Source: Bacteroidales bacterium UBA5235 (lineage in GTDB: Bacteria; Bacteroidota; Bacteroidia; Bacteroidales; VadinHA17). From it: 54,431 nt of DNA. Shown here in pieces: positions 28,101-34,998 of the stretch (positions are counted from its first letter, which is position 1; the number at the start of each line of letters is the position of its first letter). The notes beneath the pieces are model-generated. The model was not told where the DNA came from. It saw nothing but the letters and a program-made list of their open reading frames with translations, and did not search any database. The stretch covers positions 1-54,431 of the forward strand of contig DHUL01000028.1 of the NCBI GenBank assembly GCA_002409145.1, given 5' to 3'. The position numbers and the translations under genes are program-made.

Positions 28101-28427
28101 ATCAAGGACAGTTGTCTCCTGAGCCAGGATCACATCAATCACCTCCTTTGAATCAATGGTTATGGTCTGCGATACATATCCTACCATTGACACAACGATC
28201 TCATTGCTGCCCGCAGGCACATTGAGCGTAAAAGTACCGTCTGCCTGAGTGGAGGTACCTACCGTGGTACCCCTGACAATGACGCTTACTGCAGGTAACG
28301 GTAATCCGTCCGCGGCATCCGTCACCGTGCCCCTGATTGTCTTCTGGGCCATCAGAGAACTGCTGCTGAGCAATAGAGCCAGCAGAAGCATCATCAGCCC
28401 TGGAAAGAATGAGACTTTTCTTTTCAT
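25182..28427 (-). CDS. nanO: SusC/RagA TonB-linked outer membrane protein (NanO-type)
   Basis: This 1081-aa receptor has a signal peptide (about 1-28, ending LMAQ), a carboxypeptidase-regulatory-like domain (TIRGTVTDAADGLPLPAVSV, GTSTQADGTFTLNVPAG), a plug domain (about 110-230, DAASTAIYGARAANGVILVTT) and a C-terminal 22-strand barrel ending in LGLSVTF. It imports sialic acid or sialo-oligosaccharides using TonB energy. I chose the start at 28427 because the upstream Met (28496) would add a non-signal extension and lies inside the predicted promoter. It is first in the operon, divergent from the GntR regulator gene. Confidence 0.95.
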   Translation of the reverse strand: MKRKVSFFPGLMMLLLALLLSSSSLMAQKTIRGTVTDAADGLPLPAVSVIVRGTTVGTSTQADGTFTLNVPAGSNEIVVSMVGYVSQTITIDSKEVIDVILAQETTVLDEIVVTGYSSQSRAEMTTSISKLDTRVLENAPRSNVATALQGTIAGLKVTQTTGQPGSTPSLVVRGGTSFDGTGNPLILVDGVPSSFYALNSDDVESIEVLKDAASTAIYGARAANGVILVTTKKGKAGTSNITLRTKFTFNNRPEDPMQYLNAADYVKFNRLAVKAAQDVMGYAWLNQFLTGNNAAGVGNNTTNSIYTTMVLSSANEYLLDYDGWQTMEDPVNPGTTLIFMENQMNELFYQKSNSQDYTLSFDGGNEKGNYYLGLGMLDDNGLVVGSSFKRISGTFNASYNLTKALKVTSNIFYGHSNRDLPFDTDYNLFQRTAGLAPTSRIYNNNPDGSLSNEYQPGTYLGFGNPLYYKDKFVKYNLEQRLSGSVQLDYTFLKDFTFTLRGSHFSVNNTNESFNKAYLNSGSLITARNASASLDRTLRYQLTSLLNYKKSFAGMHNVNALLGGEYFTERAFSMSAGTRLSPTDLIYTMNMGSEANGVPTSFRTGYEIASLFGQVNYDFDYKYLVGLTFRYDGTSRLGNNKYDFFPGISLGWNTHNEDFFKNSGISQYITKLKPRISYGVNGNIDILSNFGVFGSYGATSVYYGQTGYVNNGLPLLDLKWERSTTLNFGLDMGLFDNRVTLIADYFVRDVKDKLAALTLPLWTGFSSITTNNGTLQNRGLELQVNADVLKTSDFTWNLGMTYYRVRNYAKQLPDNGVDKNRQGGMEIYDPETGATIYVGGLQEGERVGYDVITAYIFEGVYQTQEQINAHAGRIVEFAQDKDTRFLGDAIWKDLNGDNIINYLDREVIGRRTPKFSGGLTSGLTYKNLNLFVRSDFTVGHMIINGRRVKGIAQTQGNQNGPVEIRDTWTPENPTSNIPIFTLVDRQKNHLAGGGDQGSMSSSSSRMWEKGDFLALREVTLSYSLPGSKVNNLFNDLRIYITGANLAYFNAFSGSSPEESGDGIDYGRFPLPRTYTLGLSVTF

Positions 28428-28471
28428 AGATGAGTTGGTTTTGGAGTTATTATTGAAAAATGACAAATGTT

Positions 28472-28486
28472 TTATGTCATACATAA
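28472..28486. promoter_or_regulatory. Candidate operator of the FadR-type regulator at susC +1
   Basis: A perfect inverted repeat TTATGT-CAT-ACATAA starts at the predicted transcription start (about 28487) of susC. Its short arms and 3-base centre suit a FadR-family dimer. The adjacent divergent regulator gene is the natural candidate to bind it. Confidence 0.55.
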
Positions 28487-28493
28487 GACAGTA

Positions 28494-28522
28494 CAAAAAT
28501 AATTTTTTATTTTTACATGCAA
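28494..28522 (-). promoter_or_regulatory. Promoter of the susC-led sialic acid operon
   Basis: On the minus strand TTG (28522-28520), an 18-base A-rich spacer and TATTTTTG (28501-28494) fit the Bacteroidota promoter, with the spacer slightly short. The leader to the susC ATG at 28427 is about 60 bases. Confidence 0.5.
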
Positions 28523-28580
28523 GAGTTTTATCGTTTTTTTTGCTTTTTTTTGTAGTACTTTAATATTTATTGGATAAATA

Positions 28581-29315
28581 ATGGATAATCAGGACCTAAG
28601 ACTTGAGTTAAAAGCAATCGACACAAGCAGCCTCGTCGATAAAGTCGAGATGCGTCTTATTGAGGTATTCCTCTATAAAGAACTTAAACCCGGTGACACC
28701 ATTCCCAAAGAGACAGAACTCGCCTCGATAATGGGTGTAAGCAGGACAGTTATCAGGGAATCTCTTAACAGACTCAAAACCATGGGCCTGATAGAATCAA
28801 AAAAACACAGGGGAACCATCATCAAGAGCCCTGACCTTTCGGCCATCCTGGGTAAATCCCTGATACCCAGGATACTCGACGATAAAACACTGATGGATGT
28901 GTTCGAGATGCGCCTTGCCCTGGAAGTAGGGATGGCTGATTTCATCTTTGCCCGCAAAACCGCTGAGGACGTAAGGGAACTCGAAGAAATAGTGGAGATC
29001 GAACCCGACCATTCTGACAATATCCTGTTTGACGTGAAGCATGAGGTGAAATTCCACGGGAAATTGTACCAGATGACCGGCAACACTACCCTCGAAGAAT
29101 TTCAGAACCTTCTCCTGCCGGCATTCCAGCATGTCTACAACATCGGACTCATCAAAGTAAAGGGGAAACGGAAGAAGTACAAGTCACACAAGGAACTGGT
29201 TGGGCTGCTGAAGAAAGGTACTCCCGACGAATTCCGCGAGGGAATGAGAAGACATCTCGAGAACCACTTTGTAAGAATACTGTCAAACCACAAAAGTCAT
29301 ACGGCCAACCCATAA
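28581..29315 (+). CDS. GntR/FadR-family transcriptional regulator, probable NanR
   Basis: This 244-aa protein has an N-terminal winged helix (about 18-80: LKPGDTIPKETELASIMGVS, TVIRESLNRLKTMGLIES, GTIIKSPD) and a C-terminal FCD effector domain (about 100-235). FCD metal-binding residues are visible in EMRLALEVGMADF, the DVKHEVKFH segment, SHKEL and RRHLENH. It is divergent from the sialic-acid operon and should repress it until a sialic acid or ManNAc ligand binds; the ligand is inferred from context. Its 3' end overlaps the convergent cruF gene by 19 bases. Confidence 0.9.
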   Translation: MDNQDLRLELKAIDTSSLVDKVEMRLIEVFLYKELKPGDTIPKETELASIMGVSRTVIRESLNRLKTMGLIESKKHRGTIIKSPDLSAILGKSLIPRILDDKTLMDVFEMRLALEVGMADFIFARKTAEDVRELEEIVEIEPDHSDNILFDVKHEVKFHGKLYQMTGNTTLEEFQNLLLPAFQHVYNIGLIKVKGKRKKYKSHKELVGLLKKGTPDEFREGMRRHLENHFVRILSNHKSHTANP

Positions 29316-29986
29316 TAGAGATCAATAGCTGCAAAGAAGCCAAGTTGAACCACGAAGAGAGGGAGCACCCTGTTGTTGATCTCCTCCTCCCCCGTGATCC
29401 TGGCAACAGTATGAAACAAGGCGGAAAAGAAAAACCATCCCAGGTAATTCTTCAACGGGATCGTCCCGCACTCCCATGACCACATGTCAAGCCTGATAGC
29501 TGCAGGTTCCATGAACAGATCATAAGAAACCATCAGCAGTGAGCCGGTGAAAATTACAAACAGCGACTTCAGAACTCCATTGTACCAGTAATCACCGCCG
29601 TGAGGCAAACATTCCCACAACTGCCGGCTGATGACATTTGTGCAATATATAAGCAGAAACCAGTTGAGGCCTATTATTAAAGGTGTGTTCACCAGCGCCG
29701 GCCCGAGTGTCCTCCCGTAGGAGTATACCCCGAAGATTTTACCTGAATTAACCCCGGCGGCCTCAACAAAGAATGAGGCGATGGCAATTAACAACCCGGT
29801 GACAATCACCCTCCTTGCGGGCCACCTGCCCCAGAACAGAAATGCAGCAGCAAAGAGCAGGTTAAGTGGTGTAATCATCCTGAAAATGTTACTGCTGAAG
29901 GGCAGCAGCATTCCTGCCAGCCCTACACCGTAAACCCATAACAGAATCCCGGTCGGTTTAGGTATTCTTTGTTTCTGTGCTCTCAT
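29297..29986 (-). CDS. cruF: CruF-type carotenoid 1,2-hydratase (carotenoid biosynthesis protein)
   Basis: This 229-aa membrane protein has about six to seven helices and the family pattern VEAAGVNSGKIFGVYSYG (about 73-90), PLIIGLNWFLLIY (about 101-113) and MVSYDLFMEPAAIRLDMWSWE (positions about 150-170, given by its ends). CruF enzymes add water across the C-1',2' end of acyclic carotenoid psi-ends, giving tertiary hydroxyls that are then glycosylated. It is the last gene of the leftward carotenoid cluster, and its ATG overlaps the ancestral stop of the crtD remnant (ATGA). The regulator gene for sialic acid ends inside its 3' end. Confidence 0.85.
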   Translation of the reverse strand: MRAQKQRIPKPTGILLWVYGVGLAGMLLPFSSNIFRMITPLNLLFAAAFLFWGRWPARRVIVTGLLIAIASFFVEAAGVNSGKIFGVYSYGRTLGPALVNTPLIIGLNWFLLIYCTNVISRQLWECLPHGGDYWYNGVLKSLFVIFTGSLLMVSYDLFMEPAAIRLDMWSWECGTIPLKNYLGWFFFSALFHTVARITGEEEINNRVLPLFVVQLGFFAAIDLYYGLAV

Positions 29987-30214
29987 TTTATCACAGGTAT
30001 CGTGTCACATGCAATCTTTGCGTCTGCAGGGCATAGCGGTACTCCTCCTCCGGATGCACCGATCGGCCTGCAAACCACAAGTCCTCATACATTCTCCTCA
30101 TATCAGGGTGACGCATGAATGCGGCAGACCGGCTGTTTGAACTTCTGCCATAAATGGCGCCTCAATACCACCGATAGCCGCACCTGAAACTGCTGCCTTT
30201 ATCCTCAGTGCCAT
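29983..30214 (-). pseudogene. crtD: Collapsed crtD-type carotenoid desaturase remnant
   Basis: The gap between crtB and cruF holds a decayed CrtI-family gene. From 30214 the frame reads MALRIKAAVSGAAIGGIEA, a damaged form of the FAD-binding start IKAAVIGAGIGGIAAA. It then passes, near 30157-30164, into a second frame reading GAIYGRSSNSRSAAFMRHP and LWFAGRSVHP, the typical C terminus of CrtD desaturases. A one-base loss near 30050-30053 shifts it again; restoring one G gives HPGGGVPLCPADAKIACDT, the conserved FAD-motif ending, and a TGA that overlaps the cruF ATG. About 1.2-1.4 kb of a normal 490-codon gene is missing. It cannot encode an active enzyme. Confidence 0.8.
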
Positions 30215-30225
30215 GCGTTGTCCTT

Positions 30226-31065
30226 TCAAATCAATCCTGCCAGATCTTTCAGAGTCACTTTCAACAGAAGCCATAATTTCCTTGCATCGGATATGCGGAA
30301 ACGCTTCCCGGTAATACCTTCCGGAGGTGTTCGCCTGATCTTTTCAAACAAAGCCAGGTAGTATGAATATGCCAGGTACACGCCTCTACGGCTTCCCCGG
30401 CCGAGACTCCTGATTCCATTCAGTGAAGCTCTGAAATCGCCTGCTATGTCTTCCTCAATCTGTCTCTTTTCAGATACGGTGAATTTATTGAAGTCCACCC
30501 CCGGGAAATAGACTCTCCCGCGGTCGACAAAATCACTGCGTATGTCTCTCAGGAAGTTCACCTTCTGAAAAGCCGAACCAAGCCTGCAGGCCGGTTCCCG
30601 GAGCCTGTCAAATGATTGCGGATCATTATGACAGAAGACCCTGAGGCACATCAGTCCGACTGCCTCGGCAGAACCGTAGATATACTGACCATAACTGGCA
30701 TGGTCATGGTTCTTCTGCTCAAGGTCCATTCCCATGCTGTAAAGAAAAGCTTCAATAAATTTACTGTCAATATTATAAGTATTGACCGCCCACTGGAATG
30801 AATGCAGTACCGGGTTCGGGCTGACTCCTTCGGAGATCGCTGTCGAAGTATCCCTGCGGAACCGGTCAAGTATTTCCCGTTGCCTGTGGTTAAAGAAGGT
30901 ATCCACTATCTCGTCGGCCAGCCTGACGAATCCGTAAATTGCATATATGGCTGGACGGTGTCTGACGGCCAGAGTCCGGATTCCAAGCGAGAAGGAAGTG
31001 CTGTAACCGGTGGTTACCACCTTGCTGCACCTCAGTGATATGGTGTCATATAGTGGCGGCTTCAT
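30226..31065 (-). CDS. crtB: Phytoene synthase
   Basis: This 279-aa enzyme condenses two geranylgeranyl diphosphates to phytoene. The first Asp-rich motif is RLADEIVDTF (about 47-56) and the second is FLRDIRSDFVDRGRVYFP (about 169-186), both binding Mg-diphosphate. YCYKVAGTVG-type substrate residues correspond here to YGSAEAVGLMCLRVF. Length is typical. It overlaps the crtI stop by 20 bases, so the two are coupled. Downstream 11 bases lies the crtD remnant. No lycopene cyclase is seen in the window. Confidence 0.95.
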   Translation of the reverse strand: MKPPLYDTISLRCSKVVTTGYSTSFSLGIRTLAVRHRPAIYAIYGFVRLADEIVDTFFNHRQREILDRFRRDTSTAISEGVSPNPVLHSFQWAVNTYNIDSKFIEAFLYSMGMDLEQKNHDHASYGQYIYGSAEAVGLMCLRVFCHNDPQSFDRLREPACRLGSAFQKVNFLRDIRSDFVDRGRVYFPGVDFNKFTVSEKRQIEEDIAGDFRASLNGIRSLGRGSRRGVYLAYSYYLALFEKIRRTPPEGITGKRFRISDARKLWLLLKVTLKDLAGLI

Positions 31066-32533
31066 TTTCTATTCTCTGTACGGTTAGTTTCGAGCTTATT
31101 ATTACCATCGGCAGACCGGTTCCGGGGATGGTTGAAGCGCCTGTATACCAGACATTTGAAAACACCTCATCCCTGTTGGATGGTCTGAATCCTCCCACCT
31201 GTGTCATCTTGTGCCCCAGGCCCAGCCCGCTGCCGCGGTAGAGGCCGAACATGTTCTGCCAGTCAACCGGGTCGAGCACCACGCGGGTCATGAGGTTTGC
31301 CTCAATGTTATGGCCGGTGCGGGCCGAAAGATCCCTTATCACAGCATCAGCAATACGTTCCCTGTCACTCCAGTCGGGCTTGAACCTCAGGTCGGGCACA
31401 GGCACCAGGATGAACAGGTTCTCACAGCCAACAGGTGCGCTCTGCGGGTTGAAGATGGCGTTGGCGTTAACGTAGTAATAAGGCTTCTCAAGTGATACTT
31501 TGTTTCGGAAGATCCCTTTCGAATAGGATTCATAATCACGGTCACCCAGGAAATAATTATGATGGTGGATGTTATCCATCTTCCCTTTCACTCCCAGGTA
31601 CATTGTCAACGGCGCAAGGGTCCACTGCATCCGGTCAAGCTTTTCGTCAGTGAATGCCGGACGGCGGAACACCCTTCCGCGGAACATCGCCGCATCGGCA
31701 TTGACCACGAAGATGTCTCCCTCCCAGCGCCTGCCGTCAGTGTCAATGAAAGCCCTGTTCCTCCTGCCCGGACCGTCGAAACCGCAAATGGTGACGTTGT
31801 AATTTATCTTTATTCCCGACTTCTCTGCTGCGCGCAGTAACCCCTCCACGATGCGGTACATTCCACCATCTACGTTGTGGTAGCCGTCATGCACCATCTC
31901 GGTGTAACTCAGGAGGGTATACACAGCCGGTGTGTCAAACGGGGTGGCTCCGAGGAAGAAAGAGACAAGGGAGAAGATGACTCTCACCTCGTAGGAGGTG
32001 AAGTAGCGGCTCATCTCACTCCAAACTGAGCGCATCACCTTCGGGACATGTTTCACAGGCAGCCTGGTCATCTGTACCATGAAGTCAGGCAGCGACATGA
32101 AGTTTTTGGACAAGACCCCCTTTTCGACGTCATCAAACAGCACACCTGAAGAGGCAAGAAAGCGTCCCATTCGCTCACGGAAGCCCGGTTCGATATCCTC
32201 GAACTGGCCGGCCAGCCTGTCAAGGTCACGGTAGACAGTGTACCACCTGTCTTTGCCGCGGAAGTTAACGCGGTACAGGGGGTCAATCTGCACGAAACGG
32301 AAAGGCATCTCTATTCCTGCATCACGGACAAACTCATCGAAATGGTAGCTCATGCTGAAGAAGGTGGGGGCCATGTCAAATGTGAAGCCTCCGGAAGTCA
32401 GCTGGTTAAGCCTCCCTCCTGCCTGCCTGTACATCTCCACCATCTCCACCTCATAGCCTCGGCGTCTGAGCCGCAGTGCCGTTGCCAGCCCGCCAAGTCC
32501 GGCGCCCACTATCAGCACTTTCTTAGCTGTCAT
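31046..32533 (-). CDS. crtI: Phytoene desaturase (CrtI type)
   Basis: This 495-aa FAD enzyme would desaturate phytoene to lycopene. It shows the Rossmann motif VLIVGAGLGGLATALRLRRRG near residue 6 (positions given by its ends), GGRLNQ (about 39-44) and the C-terminal GASTIPGTGLPMVI segment. I chose the ATG at 32533 because the upstream Met (32575) lies inside the TPR gene and adds a non-conserved stretch. The start follows the TPR gene stop by 4 bases and its end overlaps crtB. Confidence 0.95.
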   Translation of the reverse strand: MTAKKVLIVGAGLGGLATALRLRRRGYEVEMVEMYRQAGGRLNQLTSGGFTFDMAPTFFSMSYHFDEFVRDAGIEMPFRFVQIDPLYRVNFRGKDRWYTVYRDLDRLAGQFEDIEPGFRERMGRFLASSGVLFDDVEKGVLSKNFMSLPDFMVQMTRLPVKHVPKVMRSVWSEMSRYFTSYEVRVIFSLVSFFLGATPFDTPAVYTLLSYTEMVHDGYHNVDGGMYRIVEGLLRAAEKSGIKINYNVTICGFDGPGRRNRAFIDTDGRRWEGDIFVVNADAAMFRGRVFRRPAFTDEKLDRMQWTLAPLTMYLGVKGKMDNIHHHNYFLGDRDYESYSKGIFRNKVSLEKPYYYVNANAIFNPQSAPVGCENLFILVPVPDLRFKPDWSDRERIADAVIRDLSARTGHNIEANLMTRVVLDPVDWQNMFGLYRGSGLGLGHKMTQVGGFRPSNRDEVFSNVWYTGASTIPGTGLPMVIISSKLTVQRIENEAATI

Positions 32534-32537
32534 TTTA

Positions 32538-33287
32538 TCATTTAAGCTTTTTCTCCACCTCCGGCAGCAGTTCATCGCGCACCCATTGAAAGTCAGGGGC
32601 TCTCTTTAGCGCCCTGCGATATGCATCACGTGCCCCGTTGTTGTCGCCCGTTTCCTCCAGCAATTGTCCCAGGAGCACCATCGTGTTGAGGTACCTCCAG
32701 TTGCAGGGTGCGACGCTTCCGCCGGCTTCGAAGAGCTTCAGCGCCTCCCGGAATGAGGCGGCGGCTTTCTTCTTCGATCCGCCGGCAAAAGAAGGCATGT
32801 GCGCCTCAGAATTTGCCTTTTCAATCCAGACGACGGCAGAGTTTTTACCCACCGCCATCGCTGCCTCGAGCTGTTTCAGGGCTTTTGGGCCGAGAGTCAT
32901 CGCCCGTGCGGGATTGAGCCCCATCCTGAAGCCGAACATGGCCACCCGGAAGGCTTCCGTCTCTGCCCTGTATTCAGGGAACTTCGCAAGCTGTTCGATC
33001 TCTCCGTTAAAAATATCTATCTGAGTCCTGGCAAGATCCTTCTCATTCCTCCCAATCAGGTATCCTATATATCCGTATCTTGCTTCGGCCAATGTACAGA
33101 GCGTGCAGGACTCAGGATCACGCCGGTACTGCCCCTGAAGTTCCTGCATTCCTTTCTTCCACATCTCCATGTTGCCGGAAATATATCCTTTATAAATTGT
33201 ACAACTGCTGCAGTCTTCTGTTACAGCACCGAATACCGCCGGCAGGGCCAGCACCATTATTATAAATAGTATAACCCTTCGTGTCAT
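32538..33287 (-). CDS. TPR-repeat periplasmic protein of the carotenoid cluster
   Basis: This 249-aa protein has a signal peptide (about 1-20, ending VFGA) and then Cys-rich SSCTIY and SCTLCTLAEARYG segments (four Cys in the first 70 residues). A C-terminal TPR-like region (about 135-245) includes GDNNGARDAYRRALKRAPDF. The start at 33287 is set by an ATGA overlap with the glycosyltransferase stop; the upstream Met at 33308 is rejected. It is unusual inside a carotenoid operon and may organise the membrane assembly or export of the glycosylated pigment, which is inference only. Confidence 0.8.
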   Translation of the reverse strand: MTRRVILFIIMVLALPAVFGAVTEDCSSCTIYKGYISGNMEMWKKGMQELQGQYRRDPESCTLCTLAEARYGYIGYLIGRNEKDLARTQIDIFNGEIEQLAKFPEYRAETEAFRVAMFGFRMGLNPARAMTLGPKALKQLEAAMAVGKNSAVVWIEKANSEAHMPSFAGGSKKKAAASFREALKLFEAGGSVAPCNWRYLNTMVLLGQLLEETGDNNGARDAYRRALKRAPDFQWVRDELLPEVEKKLK

Positions 33288-34384
33288 CTTATTTTCCTTC
33301 CTTTCCATTCAAATGTCCGGTTCCTTCTCCGTTTAAGGGCCAGAAATGCAATATGATAAAAAGCGGCGATACCGGGCAGCAGCCAGACCAGGTTTTCGCT
33401 GATCCTCTGCCTGCTGGTTGAGGCAATCATGACATTCAGCAGCACCACCATCAGAAGGTAGGCTGCCAGAAATTGCAATGGCAGGAAGAGCAGGATTATC
33501 CATCCGGCAAGACCCGAGACCAAATACAATAGGAAAAAGGCCATGCTATTGCCAAACATTGAAAAAATATTGCGTGAGAATCCGTTCACTCCCTCGGAAT
33601 AACTTCTGTACATACGGCATTCTATTTCCTTCCGGCCAATCAGGATGTCTCCCCTGAACCGGTATCTTTTCACCAGCCTCATTATTTCTATATCCTCAGC
33701 AAGTCTGTCCCGGACCATTTCATGGAACCGGTACTGTCTGTAGGTTTCCCCGTGGAAGAGCATCATCTGACCGTTGGCAGCCGAGAAGGAGGTCCATCTG
33801 CAGCGGCGTACCAGGAAAAGCGGCAGCAGTGAGAGAAGAATCCTGAACATGAACGGAACTACAGCCTTTTCTCCACCACTCCTCATCTTCTGGCGCGGGA
33901 CCATCGAGAGCAGAGCCAGCCTGTGCCTTGCTGCAAATGAGACAGCCCGCTTCAGCAGATCTTCGCCCACAGTTACATCAGCGTCGAGGAAGAGGAGGTA
34001 TTCGTTCGCCGCCTCAGCGGCAAGCCTGTGGCAGGCATGGTTCTTTCCCGTCCATCCTTCAGGGAGCTCATCACCACTGATGTATCTGATTCTCCGGTCA
34101 ATCCTTGCGCAGGCGTTGACAACCTCGGCTGTGCTGTCTGTTGATCCGTCGTCATAAACAATGATCTCAGCCTTTTCATAAGGAAGCATTGCAAGGCTGC
34201 CCAGCAGAGTGCCAATGTTCTTTTCCTCATTCCTCACCGGGATGAGGACGGAGAGCGACGGTATCCGGGACCTGTCTTTGGTGACATGAGGGAGATAAGG
34301 CCGCGAAAGCATATTCACCAGCGCCACTGTAAATCTTAAAAATGTAAGGATGAGAACAAGGCTCCCGGCTATTGTCAGTATCAT
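33284..34384 (-). CDS. Family 2 glycosyltransferase of the carotenoid cluster
   Basis: This 366-aa membrane-anchored GT2 has an N-terminal helix (about 1-25), the GT-A motifs VYDDGSTDST (about 80-89) and LDADVT (about 128-133), and C-terminal helices (about 280-345). The position between a PlsC acyltransferase and crtI matches carotenoid glycosyltransferases such as CrtQ or CruC, which glycosylate the hydroxyl made by CruF. The sugar donor cannot be deduced. The ATG at 34384 overlaps the acyltransferase stop (ATGA), so I prefer it to the Met at 34408. Confidence 0.85.
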   Translation of the reverse strand: MILTIAGSLVLILTFLRFTVALVNMLSRPYLPHVTKDRSRIPSLSVLIPVRNEEKNIGTLLGSLAMLPYEKAEIIVYDDGSTDSTAEVVNACARIDRRIRYISGDELPEGWTGKNHACHRLAAEAANEYLLFLDADVTVGEDLLKRAVSFAARHRLALLSMVPRQKMRSGGEKAVVPFMFRILLSLLPLFLVRRCRWTSFSAANGQMMLFHGETYRQYRFHEMVRDRLAEDIEIMRLVKRYRFRGDILIGRKEIECRMYRSYSEGVNGFSRNIFSMFGNSMAFFLLYLVSGLAGWIILLFLPLQFLAAYLLMVVLLNVMIASTSRQRISENLVWLLPGIAAFYHIAFLALKRRRNRTFEWKGRKIR

Positions 34385-34998
34385 AAAGGTATCTGCTTGG
34401 CAATGCACTCGTCAAGGAACATGTTGTATGTCTCTTCCAGTTCAGCGATCGATCTCTCCCGGGCTGTATATTCAATGACTCTGACAGACAGACCCGGCCT
34501 CTTCCTGGAGAACCAGTCGGGCAGGGCAACATAGAAAAGTATCATAAGCCTGTCTGAGGCTCCCGCTATGATACGTTCTGTACCTCTTTCGAACCTCACC
34601 GGTCTCCGGTGTATTGAGGTAATTATACCCTGAGGATATACTACAACCATATTGGCTGAATCATGAAGCAGGCCTGAGGTATACGTCAGTGTATCAACCA
34701 CGGTGCGTGAACCCCGTTTTATGGAAAAAGCCCCTGCCTTAATAAGAAAACGACGTGATTCAAGCTGTTCTTTCAGCATCATGATGTGAAATTTCTTATG
34801 CAGGAAGAGGTCATTGAGACGATAGGCAATGAACCCGTCCCACCAGCTGAAGTGGTTGCCAAGGAGCAGGACAGGCCGGCCCGCAGTATTTACGTTACAG
34901 TCAAACCTGACATCACTGAAATGCCGGTTCAGTCCGGTCCGTGAATAAAAACTGAAGAACCTGACAAAGAAAGTTATATGCCTGGCTTTGATTATCAT
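34381..34998 (-). CDS. PlsC-type acyltransferase of the carotenoid cluster
   Basis: This 205-aa protein has the acyltransferase signature NHFSWWD (HxxxxD, about 47-53) and the downstream glycerophosphate/acyl-acceptor block VYPQGIITS (about 121-129), where EGTRS-type residues are replaced by QGIITS. In carotenoid clusters such enzymes (CruD or CrtO-like) acylate the sugar on the carotenoid, yielding membrane-anchored pigment esters. The replaced phosphate-binding motif supports a non-glycerophosphate acceptor. It overlaps both neighbours by four bases (ATGA). Confidence 0.8.
   Translation of the reverse strand: MIIKARHITFFVRFFSFYSRTGLNRHFSDVRFDCNVNTAGRPVLLLGNHFSWWDGFIAYRLNDLFLHKKFHIMMLKEQLESRRFLIKAGAFSIKRGSRTVVDTLTYTSGLLHDSANMVVVYPQGIITSIHRRPVRFERGTERIIAGASDRLMILFYVALPDWFSRKRPGLSVRVIEYTARERSIAELEETYNMFLDECIAKQIPL

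Noticed and set aside
28428..28496. N-terminal extension of susC from the upstream Met
   Set aside because: Would overlap the predicted promoter and +1 operator, and put 23 non-signal residues before the signal peptide.
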